64,000 bases of DNA from a virus. The notes beneath the pieces were generated by a model that ran no database searches, was not told where the DNA came from, and was given only the letters and a program-made list of their open reading frames with translations. The stretch covers positions 1 through 64,000 of IMG/VR virus record IMGVR_UViG_3300025131_011243; one strand, written 5' to 3'. The position numbers were made by a program, and so were the translations under genes. Position 1 is the stretch's first letter, and each line of letters begins with the position of its first letter. Positions 49,414 to 56,045 of this stretch are shown here, piece by piece.

Positions 49414-50373
49414 TTAATATCCATCTGGGTAGTCATTGGGATTATAATCTCTGTCCCAAGCTTCTTGTCTTTCTATTTCATCCATAGGATCATATTCTGG
49501 TTCATCATATCCAACGTCACTCGTATCCAAGTCATCGTCGTCTATGGCGGGACCCCATCTCTCTTCTATCGTTTGGAACAATTCTTTTGGCATTTGGATT
49601 TTCGTTTTGCCGTCTATGATAAGAGTTGCTCCATTAACAAGCCTTTCATCAGATCCCTCTGGGGGATATCCGGGATCTCCATTCGATAGGGTATGAACAC
49701 CTGGATCATAGTATCCTGAGCTTTCGTAATCAATAGATATTTCCATCGTATGATCGGAAGGGTTCGCTCCTAATGAAGAGAAATGTTGCATGATAAATGC
49801 AGAGACATCATCCGGTACGGCTGTATCGTTTCCTTCTTCTATAATCTCGTTCGTCTCTTCGGGTATGTATAATTCAACTGTGATGCTTCCGTATACTCCG
49901 CTCCAAGATTTGGAGCGTCCAGCACTCTTAAGCCATCCAGACCTTCTGCCGACTCTTATCCAATCTCGCTGATCCATCTGAAGCTTGTTCTCAACGGGCT
50001 GTTCTGGTTGCGTTGGTTGTTCTGGTTGAGTTGGTTGCGTTGGCAAAGGGCCATATTTAATCTCGTCTTCAGACGTCACGTTGAATCCCTTACCCTTAAG
50101 TGAAGCGATTGCCTGTTGTAACTGTTCGGCAGGCATAGGAACCCTAAACGATTGTCCTGTAAACATCCTCTCATTAAAATTCTGTGGCTTAACACTCTTA
50201 AGGTATTGTTTGGCTCTATTGCTTACAAATTCCAACACCACAGGACCACTACCAGGACCTCCATCATGCAATAATATATCCGCTTCTCTACGGCGACGAG
50301 AGGTCTCCATTTGAGCAGGAGTTCTTTCGTCTTCCCATGCCGTCTTCCATCCCGATGTTCTGATTACTTTCAT
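49414..50373 (-). CDS. MRxIRT-tagged protein with GGPGSGP motif
   Basis: 319 aa. Tag MKVIRTSGWK. Residues ~35-45 read LLHDGGPGSGPVV; the HDGGPGSGP string is one that I recall from phage head-associated proteins. A Pro/Gln/Glu linker (PTQPEQPTQPEQP) leads to MDQRDWIRVGRRSGWLKSAG, which matches MSKNEWRRIGKQAGWWNKQ in 51123-51548. The C-terminal half is acidic and ends in DYNPNDYPDGY. Function unknown; the motif suggests a virion component. Confidence 0.65.
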   Translation of the reverse strand: MKVIRTSGWKTAWEDERTPAQMETSRRRREADILLHDGGPGSGPVVLEFVSNRAKQYLKSVKPQNFNERMFTGQSFRVPMPAEQLQQAIASLKGKGFNVTSEDEIKYGPLPTQPTQPEQPTQPEQPVENKLQMDQRDWIRVGRRSGWLKSAGRSKSWSGVYGSITVELYIPEETNEIIEEGNDTAVPDDVSAFIMQHFSSLGANPSDHTMEISIDYESSGYYDPGVHTLSNGDPGYPPEGSDERLVNGATLIIDGKTKIQMPKELFQTIEERWGPAIDDDDLDTSDVGYDEPEYDPMDEIERQEAWDRDYNPNDYPDGY

Positions 50374-50421
50374 ACTGAATTCTCCTGCTTAGAACTTATC
50401 TATACCCTTCTGCTCAAATCG

Positions 50422-50691
50422 TCAGTTTCCTTCAATGCTATCGAATAAAGTGGAATCAGGTTTATTCTTGACGGAAGTTTTCTTGGGTTCAGGAACCTCT
50501 TGATTCAAGGATTTCAATATCCTGAATACGTCAGAAAATTTACTGTACTTGATGCCCCACTTTAATCGCTGTAGCAAATGAGAATTAGATCCAGTATAAA
50601 CATACCGTTTGCCATCAATATAGACTACAAGCCTGCCCGTAGAGTCGTGAGCCGCAATTTGGACTTCAGTAGCAATCTTAAACCAGTTCAT
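50422..50691 (-). CDS. MNW-tagged small protein, 89 aa
   Basis: Starts MNWFKIATEV. Beta-hairpin-like middle (STGRLVVYIDGKRYVYTGSN) followed by a helix and a polar tail. The ATG is immediately preceded by TCGAATATAATGT on the minus strand, with no ribosome-binding site. Unknown function. Confidence 0.65.
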   Translation of the reverse strand: MNWFKIATEVQIAAHDSTGRLVVYIDGKRYVYTGSNSHLLQRLKWGIKYSKFSDVFRILKSLNQEVPEPKKTSVKNKPDSTLFDSIEGN

Positions 50692-50704
50692 ACATTATAT
50701 TCGA
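50692..50704 (-). promoter_or_regulatory. Promoter-like element TCGAATATAATGT abutting ATG
   Basis: CGA core, then TATAAT on the minus strand, 2 nt before the MNW start codon. Predicts a leaderless message. Confidence 0.5.
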
Positions 50705-50730
50705 TTATTTCATATGATGAACCTGGAAAC

Positions 50731-50773
50731 AAAAAAAAGGCCCCTCCGTCCATGCGTAGGGACGAAGAGGCTA
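50731..50773 (-). terminator. Rho-independent terminator
   Basis: An imperfect GC-rich stem (GCCCCTCCGTCC with GGACGAAGAGGC) followed on the minus strand by an eight-base T run (A-run 50731-50738). Ends the transcript of 50818-51018. Confidence 0.75.
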
Positions 50774-50817
50774 GAAACATGAAGCATTTACTCTATCTAT
50801 ATCGTCATATTGACGGA

Positions 50818-51018
50818 TTATACATCATCGTCAAAATCATCTTCTATAGGAGCGAACTCAATAAGATAAGTCCCACCAACAATGATCTCTTGACCCTTTT
50901 CGGTCATGAAACATGCTCTCTCTTTTGAATATGAAATATTAGTGACATTTTCCCAAGCAAGGAAGGGCTCCTTGGGATTAGGGGTATATAACACTACTCT
51001 ACCTTTTCTGTCTGACAT
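50818..51018 (-). CDS. Hypothetical protein, 66 aa
   Basis: Starts MSDRKGRVVLYTPNPKEPFL behind AGGAG. A small beta-rich protein (NVTNISYSKERACFMTEKGQ, EIIVGGTYLIEF) with an acidic end (DDFDDDV). A single-gene transcript bounded by a promoter-like element and a terminator, so it is probably expressed on its own. Unknown. Confidence 0.65.
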   Translation of the reverse strand: MSDRKGRVVLYTPNPKEPFLAWENVTNISYSKERACFMTEKGQEIIVGGTYLIEFAPIEDDFDDDV

Positions 51019-51032
51019 GTTTGTTCTCCTAT

Positions 51033-51048
51033 GTATTACCTATCGACA
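51033..51048 (-). promoter_or_regulatory. Promoter-like element TGTCGATAGGTAATAC
   Basis: Minus strand, 15 nt before ATG 51018 with AGGAG in between. Almost identical to 48452-48464. Confidence 0.5.
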
Positions 51049-51075
51049 GAACTCAAATTGTAATTGAATTTTTGG

Positions 51076-51102
51076 CACAAAAAAGCGGCACGAATGCCGC
51101 TT
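51076..51102 (-). terminator. Rho-independent terminator
   Basis: An 8-bp perfect stem AAGCGGCA/TGCCGCTT with CGAA loop and a T-run on the minus strand. Ends the transcript of 51123-52862. Confidence 0.85.
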
Positions 51103-51122
51103 GGAAAGGCGTGAAAGTAATT

Positions 51123-51548
51123 TTATGCCATCTGCTGTTGCTGAGGTTGCTGAGGTTACTGTTGTTGCTGCTGCCCTTGTTGCTGTTCCTGCTGTATCTC
51201 TTGGATCTGCTGTTGTATGCCCTGTAGCCTTTGCTGTAATGTCTGCTGTAGTTGTTGCAATTTCTGTAAATCAACCTGCTGATCATGCGAACCCACGCCA
51301 GCAGTTTGCGGACCAGAAACTGGTTGCTGGGAAAAAGTACCAGTGTCCTAATCTACCACTTCTTCCATTTCCTGTTGAGGCTGTTGAGGCTGCTGAGGCT
51401 GTTGTTGAGTCTGAGGCTGAGTCTGCTTGTTCCACCACCCCGCCTGCTTACCTATCCGCCTCCACTCATTCTTGCTCATCTTAAACGTATAACCACCATC
51501 GTCTTTCAAGATGAGTTGGGAACCTGATTTGCTAGATAGTTTTTTCAT
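51123..51548 (-). CDS. Gln-rich coiled-coil protein with in-frame UAG and UAA
   Basis: From ATG 51548 the frame reads MKKLSSKSGSQLILKDDGGY, a motif SKNEWRRIGKQAGWWNKQ, a Gln/Pro run and EMEEVVD, then TAG (51348-51350). The same frame continues DTGTFSQQPVSGPQTAGVGS and a heptad-like Gln coil (VDLQKLQQLQQTLQQRLQGI) to TAA (51156-51158), then PQQPQQQQMA and a final TAA. Each internal stop is one C-to-T change from a Gln codon. Without readthrough the product is 66 aa. Other frames of this repetitive stretch are also open, so caution is needed. Confidence 0.5.
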
Positions 51549-52095
51549 TATATTCTCCTACTGGACCTCGATGGGGTGCCTCTTCTTTGCGAAAATCCCA
51601 ACTACGATCTACATGTTTATTTTCAGCCAAACCACTTTCATATGGCTGATGTTCTTTGATTATGGAAATAAGGTAATCCGCATACCCCACTTCTTCATCA
51701 TGAGTAACTATGTCTTTCCTGGAATTGAATGGAATACCTCTTAGCTTGAGCCACCCTTCCATCAACTTAACAGCCCCAGGTTTCCCAGCTTGCAAAAACT
51801 GAGTATAAAGTTCTTCAAAATCTGTATCGCCTTCAATGATATCAGCCTCTTCCTCTTCCGTAGGGAATTTGTCATTCCATTGCCAAGATTGGGCTAATTT
51901 CCTTTCTGCTACGTTTCTCACCTCTTCCTCTTTGGCCGGAATTCCCCAACCTCCGCAAGGTATGCAAGACTTAAGATCAGGAAGAGGAGGAACCTCACTC
52001 TTTGGATAAAACATCAGTCTATCACATTCAGGACATCTGATATATTCAATCATGCCTTGATCCCGCTTGTATCCCGCTGTCCTGATTGTTCTCAT
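51532..52095 (-). CDS. MRxIRT-tagged protein with zinc-type Cys pairs
   Basis: 187 aa. Tag MRTIRTAGYKRDQGMIEYIR. Two C-x-x-C pairs (CPECDRLMFYPKSE and CIPCGGWGIP) at ~20-50 form a probable zinc ribbon. Then acidic helices (FPTEEEEADIIEGDTDFEEL) and a domain with GVGYADYLISIIKEHQ-like features. Unknown role. The ATG follows GGGGAAAG. Confidence 0.65.
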   Translation of the reverse strand: MRTIRTAGYKRDQGMIEYIRCPECDRLMFYPKSEVPPLPDLKSCIPCGGWGIPAKEEEVRNVAERKLAQSWQWNDKFPTEEEEADIIEGDTDFEELYTQFLQAGKPGAVKLMEGWLKLRGIPFNSRKDIVTHDEEVGYADYLISIIKEHQPYESGLAENKHVDRSWDFRKEEAPHRGPVGEYNEKTI

Positions 52096-52137
52096 CTATC
52101 TACTTTCCCCACAATTGGGTAGATTCCTTTGGGATTC

Positions 52138-52164
52138 CTATTTGATTTGGAAGAACCAGTTCAT
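52138..52164 (-). CDS. Tag-only mini-ORF MNWFFQIK
   Basis: ATG at 52164 overlaps the TGA of 52161-52862 exactly as in other tagged pairs, then the frame ends at TAG after eight codons. It is either the stub of a deleted tagged gene or a free tag peptide. Too short to call by statistics; the position and the tag are the evidence. Confidence 0.4.
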   Translation of the reverse strand: MNWFFQIK

Positions 52165-52862
52165 GCCGCTTGACCCATCTGGTTCAAAACATTACCTATG
52201 TAAGTCTCTATCCACCTGGCTACTTGTTCTTCATTATATTGACCTGACTCAAGATATTGTAAAGCATACTGCGACATTGTATTCGATACGTTCTGTCCCC
52301 AAGAAACCTTTTCCTTATCGTCAGCCCCCAACGAATGAGTCCTGTTTCCAAAAGAGATACCATTCGCACTTGCCCACTGCTGAACTGCCACCTGAATGTC
52401 GTTGACAGCTTCTTTGTTGCTAAAATGGATAACTACTCTGTCATTGTGACCCAAATAAGCAGTCGCCGTTGAAGGAACCTTGTAATCTAAATTAGATTGA
52501 TAAGATGAAGCTATTGGCTGTAGGTATTGAAATAAACCTCCTATGCCTCCAATGACTTTTTCAATGTCTTCATCACTTGGTGTGAAATATAGTTTGTAAT
52601 TGCCGGATTCTTGAGGCAAACCTTTTTGGACATCCCATTGAGCCCAAGCAGGATTGCTAACACTAGAACTATTTACCGCAGCTATGTATTGTTGCTTAAT
52701 TTCCGTAGACACATTGGCTGCCGCCTGTTGCCAACCAGGATGAGTCGTTATCGCTTTATACAAAAATCCAGACAACTGGGCCTGATCTTTACTTGACAGT
52801 ACAGAAACTAGACCAGAGTGGGATATCTGTATGACTTGATTAGCTTGTTTGAACCAGTTCAT
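52161..52862 (-). CDS. MNW-tagged protein, 233 aa, unknown
   Basis: Starts MNWFKQANQV, identical in the first eight residues to 21043-22356. Two parts: helical residues ~15-75 (SGLVSVLSSKDQAQLSGFLY; WQQAAANVSTEIKQQYIAAV) and an alpha/beta part with YLGHNDRVVIHFSNKEAVND and a helical end (YNEEQVARWIETYIGNVLNQ). The ATG directly follows TTGCCGAAATATACAT. No known family. Confidence 0.65.
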   Translation of the reverse strand: MNWFKQANQVIQISHSGLVSVLSSKDQAQLSGFLYKAITTHPGWQQAAANVSTEIKQQYIAAVNSSSVSNPAWAQWDVQKGLPQESGNYKLYFTPSDEDIEKVIGGIGGLFQYLQPIASSYQSNLDYKVPSTATAYLGHNDRVVIHFSNKEAVNDIQVAVQQWASANGISFGNRTHSLGADDKEKVSWGQNVSNTMSQYALQYLESGQYNEEQVARWIETYIGNVLNQMGQAA

Positions 52863-52878
52863 ATGTATATTTCGGCAA
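52863..52878 (-). promoter_or_regulatory. Promoter-like element TTGCCGAAATATACAT abutting ATG
   Basis: CCGA core plus TATA on the minus strand, 0 nt from the MNW start codon. No Shine-Dalgarno. Confidence 0.45.
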
Positions 52879-52880
52879 CA

Positions 52881-52914
52881 AAAGAAAAAGCCCTCCGGCG
52901 AACCGGAGGGCTTT
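52881..52914 (-). terminator. Rho-independent terminator
   Basis: A 12-bp perfect stem AAAGCCCTCCGG/CCGGAGGGCTTT with CGAA loop and a T-rich tail on the minus strand. Ends the ParB-like gene transcript. Confidence 0.9.
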
Positions 52915-52931
52915 GAAGGCTGCCTGCCGCT

Positions 52932-53834
52932 TCAGTCGTCTTCAGGGAAAACAAGTTCCGTTTCACCCTTAGTGGACGTAGACGGAGCCCTCTTCATCTC
53001 TCTTCCTTCAATCCATGCATTCCAACTACGAATACAGACAGCAGTCAACTCGCTCATAGAGACCTTAAGCAAACCTTTGCCAGGCGTGTCTCCGACCCTT
53101 GATGAATTCAAAAGATCTCTAAGACGGAACCTTGGATCGTTTGCATGCAACAGTTCGCCTTCTGCAACTGCTGTCCAAAATTCAACCGCTTTAGCTGAAG
53201 ACTCTACAAGAGTCTTGTACATCACCGCCAAAACGCTCATGCGTCTCAGATGTTTTTGCGACCACCCTATCTCGTAGCATTTGTTTACGGCATCAGCGTC
53301 AGCGGTTGAGAAGCATTCATCCAGCTTAACGCTTCTGGGTCTGTTGCTGTTCTTTTTGAAATCGTTACCAGCCAGTTCGACGGATGAAGACATGGTAGAG
53401 GCAAACTTTGCCCCCTTGCCTGCAAAAATGCCAATACTTGTATAAGGTTTGGCAATTTCCAAAGCACTTCTAGAAGATGCAGAATTATCAAAAGAGGCAA
53501 AGCATTTCGCAAGCTCTTCTTTACTGCTGACATCAACATACATAATTGGCATAGTCAATGTACATTTGCGATTACGCATTACTGTCAACGTATGCTGAGA
53601 ATTCATCAGGACATGAGAGTGACTGCTTTGGTCCTTGGCTATGTAAACAAACCCACCTACGCATCTGGCTATAGCCACTATATTGGTATGAAAATCTTTT
53701 GACTCCATAAGATCGTTTATGAAAACTAAACGTGCGTCCTTGCAAAAACGCTGGTCTTCGTAAATGTTCATTGTCAGGAAATGATCCACTTGTACCGGGT
53801 CAACTTCTACGACTTCAAGACTTGACATTTTCAT
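52932..53834 (-). CDS. ParB-like nuclease-fold protein
   Basis: 300 aa. Residues ~15-115 resemble the ParB/DGQHR-type N-domain: a V-x-x-F-x-x-x-N-x-Y-E-D-Q-R start, VLMNSQHTLTVMRNR, LTMPIMYVDVSSKEELAKCF, and FDNSASSRSAL (the x-D-x-x-x-x-R-S of DGQHR/ParB proteins). The rest is helical (WSQKHLRRMSVLAVMYKTLV). Such proteins bind or nick DNA or use CTP. Bounded by a hairpin upstream and a terminator downstream. Confidence 0.5.
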   Translation of the reverse strand: MKMSSLEVVEVDPVQVDHFLTMNIYEDQRFCKDARLVFINDLMESKDFHTNIVAIARCVGGFVYIAKDQSSHSHVLMNSQHTLTVMRNRKCTLTMPIMYVDVSSKEELAKCFASFDNSASSRSALEIAKPYTSIGIFAGKGAKFASTMSSSVELAGNDFKKNSNRPRSVKLDECFSTADADAVNKCYEIGWSQKHLRRMSVLAVMYKTLVESSAKAVEFWTAVAEGELLHANDPRFRLRDLLNSSRVGDTPGKGLLKVSMSELTAVCIRSWNAWIEGREMKRAPSTSTKGETELVFPEDD

Positions 53835-53941
53835 CTTCGGTCCCTTTCTAGGAGGCTTGGTTTCGTACTTCAGTCCAAATTATCCCAGATTTTGCCAGAA
53901 TGTCAACCCCTAAACCCGCTATACGGGCTAAGTAAGGACAG

Positions 53942-53986
53942 ATAAACGACGTAACCCCATGTAGTTTATGTAGTTACGCCGTTTAT
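53942..53986. terminator. Long hairpin, probable terminator
   Basis: A 14-nt stem ATAAACGACGTAAC/GTTACGCCGTTTAT with one mismatch; T-rich on the plus-strand side (TTTTCTTCT). Lies between the GHKL and ParB-like genes, both on the minus strand. Confidence 0.55.
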
Positions 53987-54034
53987 TTTCTTCTAGATGA
54001 GTCGGATTCTAGCGGACTTAGCAACGATGATGAG

Positions 54035-55669
54035 TCATTCGCCTACAAGAATGCGTAAGTTATTCGACAAATCCATCTTGAACTTGATTATTGTTTCTAT
54101 GGGATCAACAGAGCCTTCTAATTCATCACATACCCCATACATATACCCTACCTCAGCACTAGCCATGGCGTGGACCATAAAATCCAAAATACGCATCATC
54201 TTTTTGTCCCTTGATGCGTCCAGATAAACCGGATGCTCCGAGTTCCATATCACAACCAATTTTCTGTCAACCTTATCAGCTTCGTAAAGCTGCCCACCTC
54301 TGCCCATCTTGGCAGATTGATACTCTACTTCACCCAATTTTCCGCTTTGCCTATTAACCCCCAACCCTCTTGACCTTCCGGTGTTTTTGGGAACTACGGT
54401 TCCCTTGCCATCTCCCGTATCTCTTTTTTCTTTCGATTGCGGTAGCGTGGGCAAAGCTAACCCTTTGGATTTTTCCCTTATCCTTTCTGATGCCGCATCA
54501 TGAACCTCCTGAATGCCATCTGCGGTATTCTCAAGCCTTTCAGTAACACAGGCTTTGTATACTTTTGATGCAAATGGACGGAAGATTTCCTCAGACAATT
54601 TATCCTTAATGCTTTTAGATATCTTGTCTGGATCAATATTGGACTTATTGTTATTTGTACCTATACCAGAATCAAGTTCATGTGCCTTGAAGTAGATAGC
54701 CATCCTCATGCTATGGTGAGTGGTGTGCTTCTGATAGCAATCAAGCGTGGTCCCATGAGCTATTTCCCTGTTATTGCGATAAACATAGATGCCACAGGTT
54801 CTATTGTTGGTAGGAAGAACCTTGTCTCGCCTCACTTTATTAGGATCAATCTCATCTCGTTCTGGGAAAGACATACACCTGTAATGTATGGTGCCAGTCT
54901 TCTTTTCCCCGTCGTATTCAAACTCTACTTCAATATCTCCCTCTTCTGGTTCAACTCTAGGCGTTGCTATTTTCTTTAGTACCCAATCCTCCCATTCAAG
55001 AGGATCATACGCCTCCACTTCATCTCCATTGATTTGAATTTTAACTCCATCATAAATCTTTTTCCAGAATATACGTGCCATTCGTTTTTTTGCTATATCG
55101 GCTGTTTGAGTTGTGACAGATATGGGGAACTTATCCAAATCATCAACCACTACAATGGTCCCATGATCGCTTATGCAACTCTCTTCTATAATCTCCACAT
55201 CCTCCCAGTCGGTGGGGGGAGTCGATATAACCCATTGATCTAATTCCACGATTTTGTTTATGTCCAAAACAGCCTTATGCCATTCCCCTCCCTTTTCCAG
55301 CGTCAGTATGGATAGCTTTTTACCAATAGCAAAGGATGCTACTTTCAACCCCATGCCGAAACAACCTAAGTCAGATATCTTGTCTTTTTCCAGATTCGAA
55401 CCAAGACGAAGAGCTTCTTGCAAAGTGTCCTCATCCATACCGTACCCATCATCCGCAATGACAATTTGCGATTTTTTGTTTCTCTGCCTTATGAATATTC
55501 TTATGTTCTTACATTCGGCATCAATGCTGTTGTCTACTAGGTCCGCAAGCACTGTATACGGATTGTACCCAGCAGTCTCCCTTAATGCCAAAACAAGACG
55601 ACCTGCATTTGGGGTGTTGTCTTTAAGATATGCGACCTGGGATTCAGACACTAGTTCTTGTGCGTTCAT
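54035..55669 (-). CDS. GHKL (Hsp90/MutL/MORC-type) ATPase
   Basis: 544 aa. The ATP-binding Bergerat fold is clear: N-box VLADLVDNSIDAECKNIRIF (~37-56), G1 IADDGYGMDEDTL (~72-84), G2 DLGCFGMGLKVASFAIGKK (~101-119). The following S5-like transducer part (VVVDDLDKFPISVTTQTADI; NRTCGIYVYRNNREIAHGTT) resembles MORC and related proteins. The C-terminal ~150 residues include a basic linker and WNSEHPVYLDASRDKKMMRI. It could act in DNA topology, mismatch-type repair or chromatin-like compaction. AGGAG precedes the ATG. Confidence 0.85.
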   Translation of the reverse strand: MNAQELVSESQVAYLKDNTPNAGRLVLALRETAGYNPYTVLADLVDNSIDAECKNIRIFIRQRNKKSQIVIADDGYGMDEDTLQEALRLGSNLEKDKISDLGCFGMGLKVASFAIGKKLSILTLEKGGEWHKAVLDINKIVELDQWVISTPPTDWEDVEIIEESCISDHGTIVVVDDLDKFPISVTTQTADIAKKRMARIFWKKIYDGVKIQINGDEVEAYDPLEWEDWVLKKIATPRVEPEEGDIEVEFEYDGEKKTGTIHYRCMSFPERDEIDPNKVRRDKVLPTNNRTCGIYVYRNNREIAHGTTLDCYQKHTTHHSMRMAIYFKAHELDSGIGTNNNKSNIDPDKISKSIKDKLSEEIFRPFASKVYKACVTERLENTADGIQEVHDAASERIREKSKGLALPTLPQSKEKRDTGDGKGTVVPKNTGRSRGLGVNRQSGKLGEVEYQSAKMGRGGQLYEADKVDRKLVVIWNSEHPVYLDASRDKKMMRILDFMVHAMASAEVGYMYGVCDELEGSVDPIETIIKFKMDLSNNLRILVGE

Positions 55670-55843
55670 AATAGGTTCTCCTATTGTACGCCTTCAATGC
55701 TCGCCAGCACCAAAGACTGGTAAAGAAACTTTTGGTTCAAACCTCACATTGAGATCCAGACCAAGACGTAACTATAGCAAACTTTTAGACACAAAATCAG
55801 CAAAAGATAGATAGCCTACAAAATTGTTGGGGGAATTATGCTT

Positions 55844-55859
55844 TGTCGATAAAGATAAT
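55844..55859 (+). promoter_or_regulatory. Promoter-like element TGTCGATAAAGATAAT
   Basis: TGTCGAT plus GATAAT on the plus strand, directly upstream of the tRNA-like RNA. It is the only plus-strand element near it, and supports an independent small RNA. Confidence 0.4.
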
Positions 55860-55888
55860 AGGCCCGCCATCGGAGTGGCTGGGCCTAT
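55858..55888 (-). terminator. Hairpin, probable minus-strand terminator
   Basis: Stem ATAGGCCC/GGGCCTAT with an inner GCCA/TGGC extension and a TTATCTTTAT tail on the minus strand. It would end the LAGLIDADG gene transcript (56046-57035). On the plus strand the same bases form the 5' hairpin of the tRNA-like RNA. Confidence 0.55.
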
Positions 55889-55983
55889 GAGCCGCCAAGG
55901 AGGGGCTTAAGTTCTTCGAGAAGAACCAGTCTAGTTTCGGGGCTTCGGAACTTTCGTCTGGGGTTCGAATCCCCACGGCTCCA
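55861..55983 (+). ncRNA. Small RNA with tRNA-like 3' end
   Basis: The 3' part has a complete T-arm, TGGGG-TTCGAAT-CCCCA, followed by CGGCTCCA, like an acceptor 3' strand with discriminator. TGAGCCG at 55888-55894 pairs with six of its seven bases, giving a 96-nt tRNA-like unit. Inside are hairpins GTTCTT-CGAG-AAGAAC and AGTTTC/GGAACT, but no standard D-arm or 7-nt anticodon loop is seen. The approach to the T-arm (GGAACTTTCGTC) also recalls tmRNA 3' ends, yet no tag reading frame fits upstream. It may be a degenerate tRNA, a tmRNA relic or a tRNA mimic. Confidence 0.45.
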
Positions 55984-55997
55984 TTTTACTATCGACA
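55983..55997 (-). promoter_or_regulatory. Promoter-like element TGTCGATAGTAAAAT
   Basis: Minus strand; same core as 48452-48464. It points into the antisense of the tRNA-like RNA, where a 17-codon ORF (MEPWGFEPQ...) is probably fortuitous, so its role is unclear. Confidence 0.35.
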
Positions 55998-56045
55998 TTT
56001 CCGGACAACTTGTCAGGAAAGCAATACCTCAATTTTAGAAACAGC

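Noticed and set aside
51101-51527. Plus-strand Leu/Val/Ala-rich ORFs over the Gln-rich gene
   Set aside because: They are antisense shadows of CAG/CAA repeats and have no ribosome-binding sites.
55670-55983. Full tmRNA gene
   Set aside because: The 3' end is tmRNA-like, but no GGGGC-type 5' end and no tag reading frame were found; the only GCAAAC-like resume site reaches TAG after three codons.
55888-55983. Selenocysteine or suppressor tRNA to decode the in-frame stops
   Set aside because: The 96-nt length is suggestive, but no TCA or properly stemmed CTA anticodon loop could be folded.
55938-55998. Minus-strand 17-codon ORF (MEPWGFEPQ...) across the tRNA-like RNA
   Set aside because: Reverse complements of T-arms often give such short open frames; the promoter-like element before it is noted but not enough.
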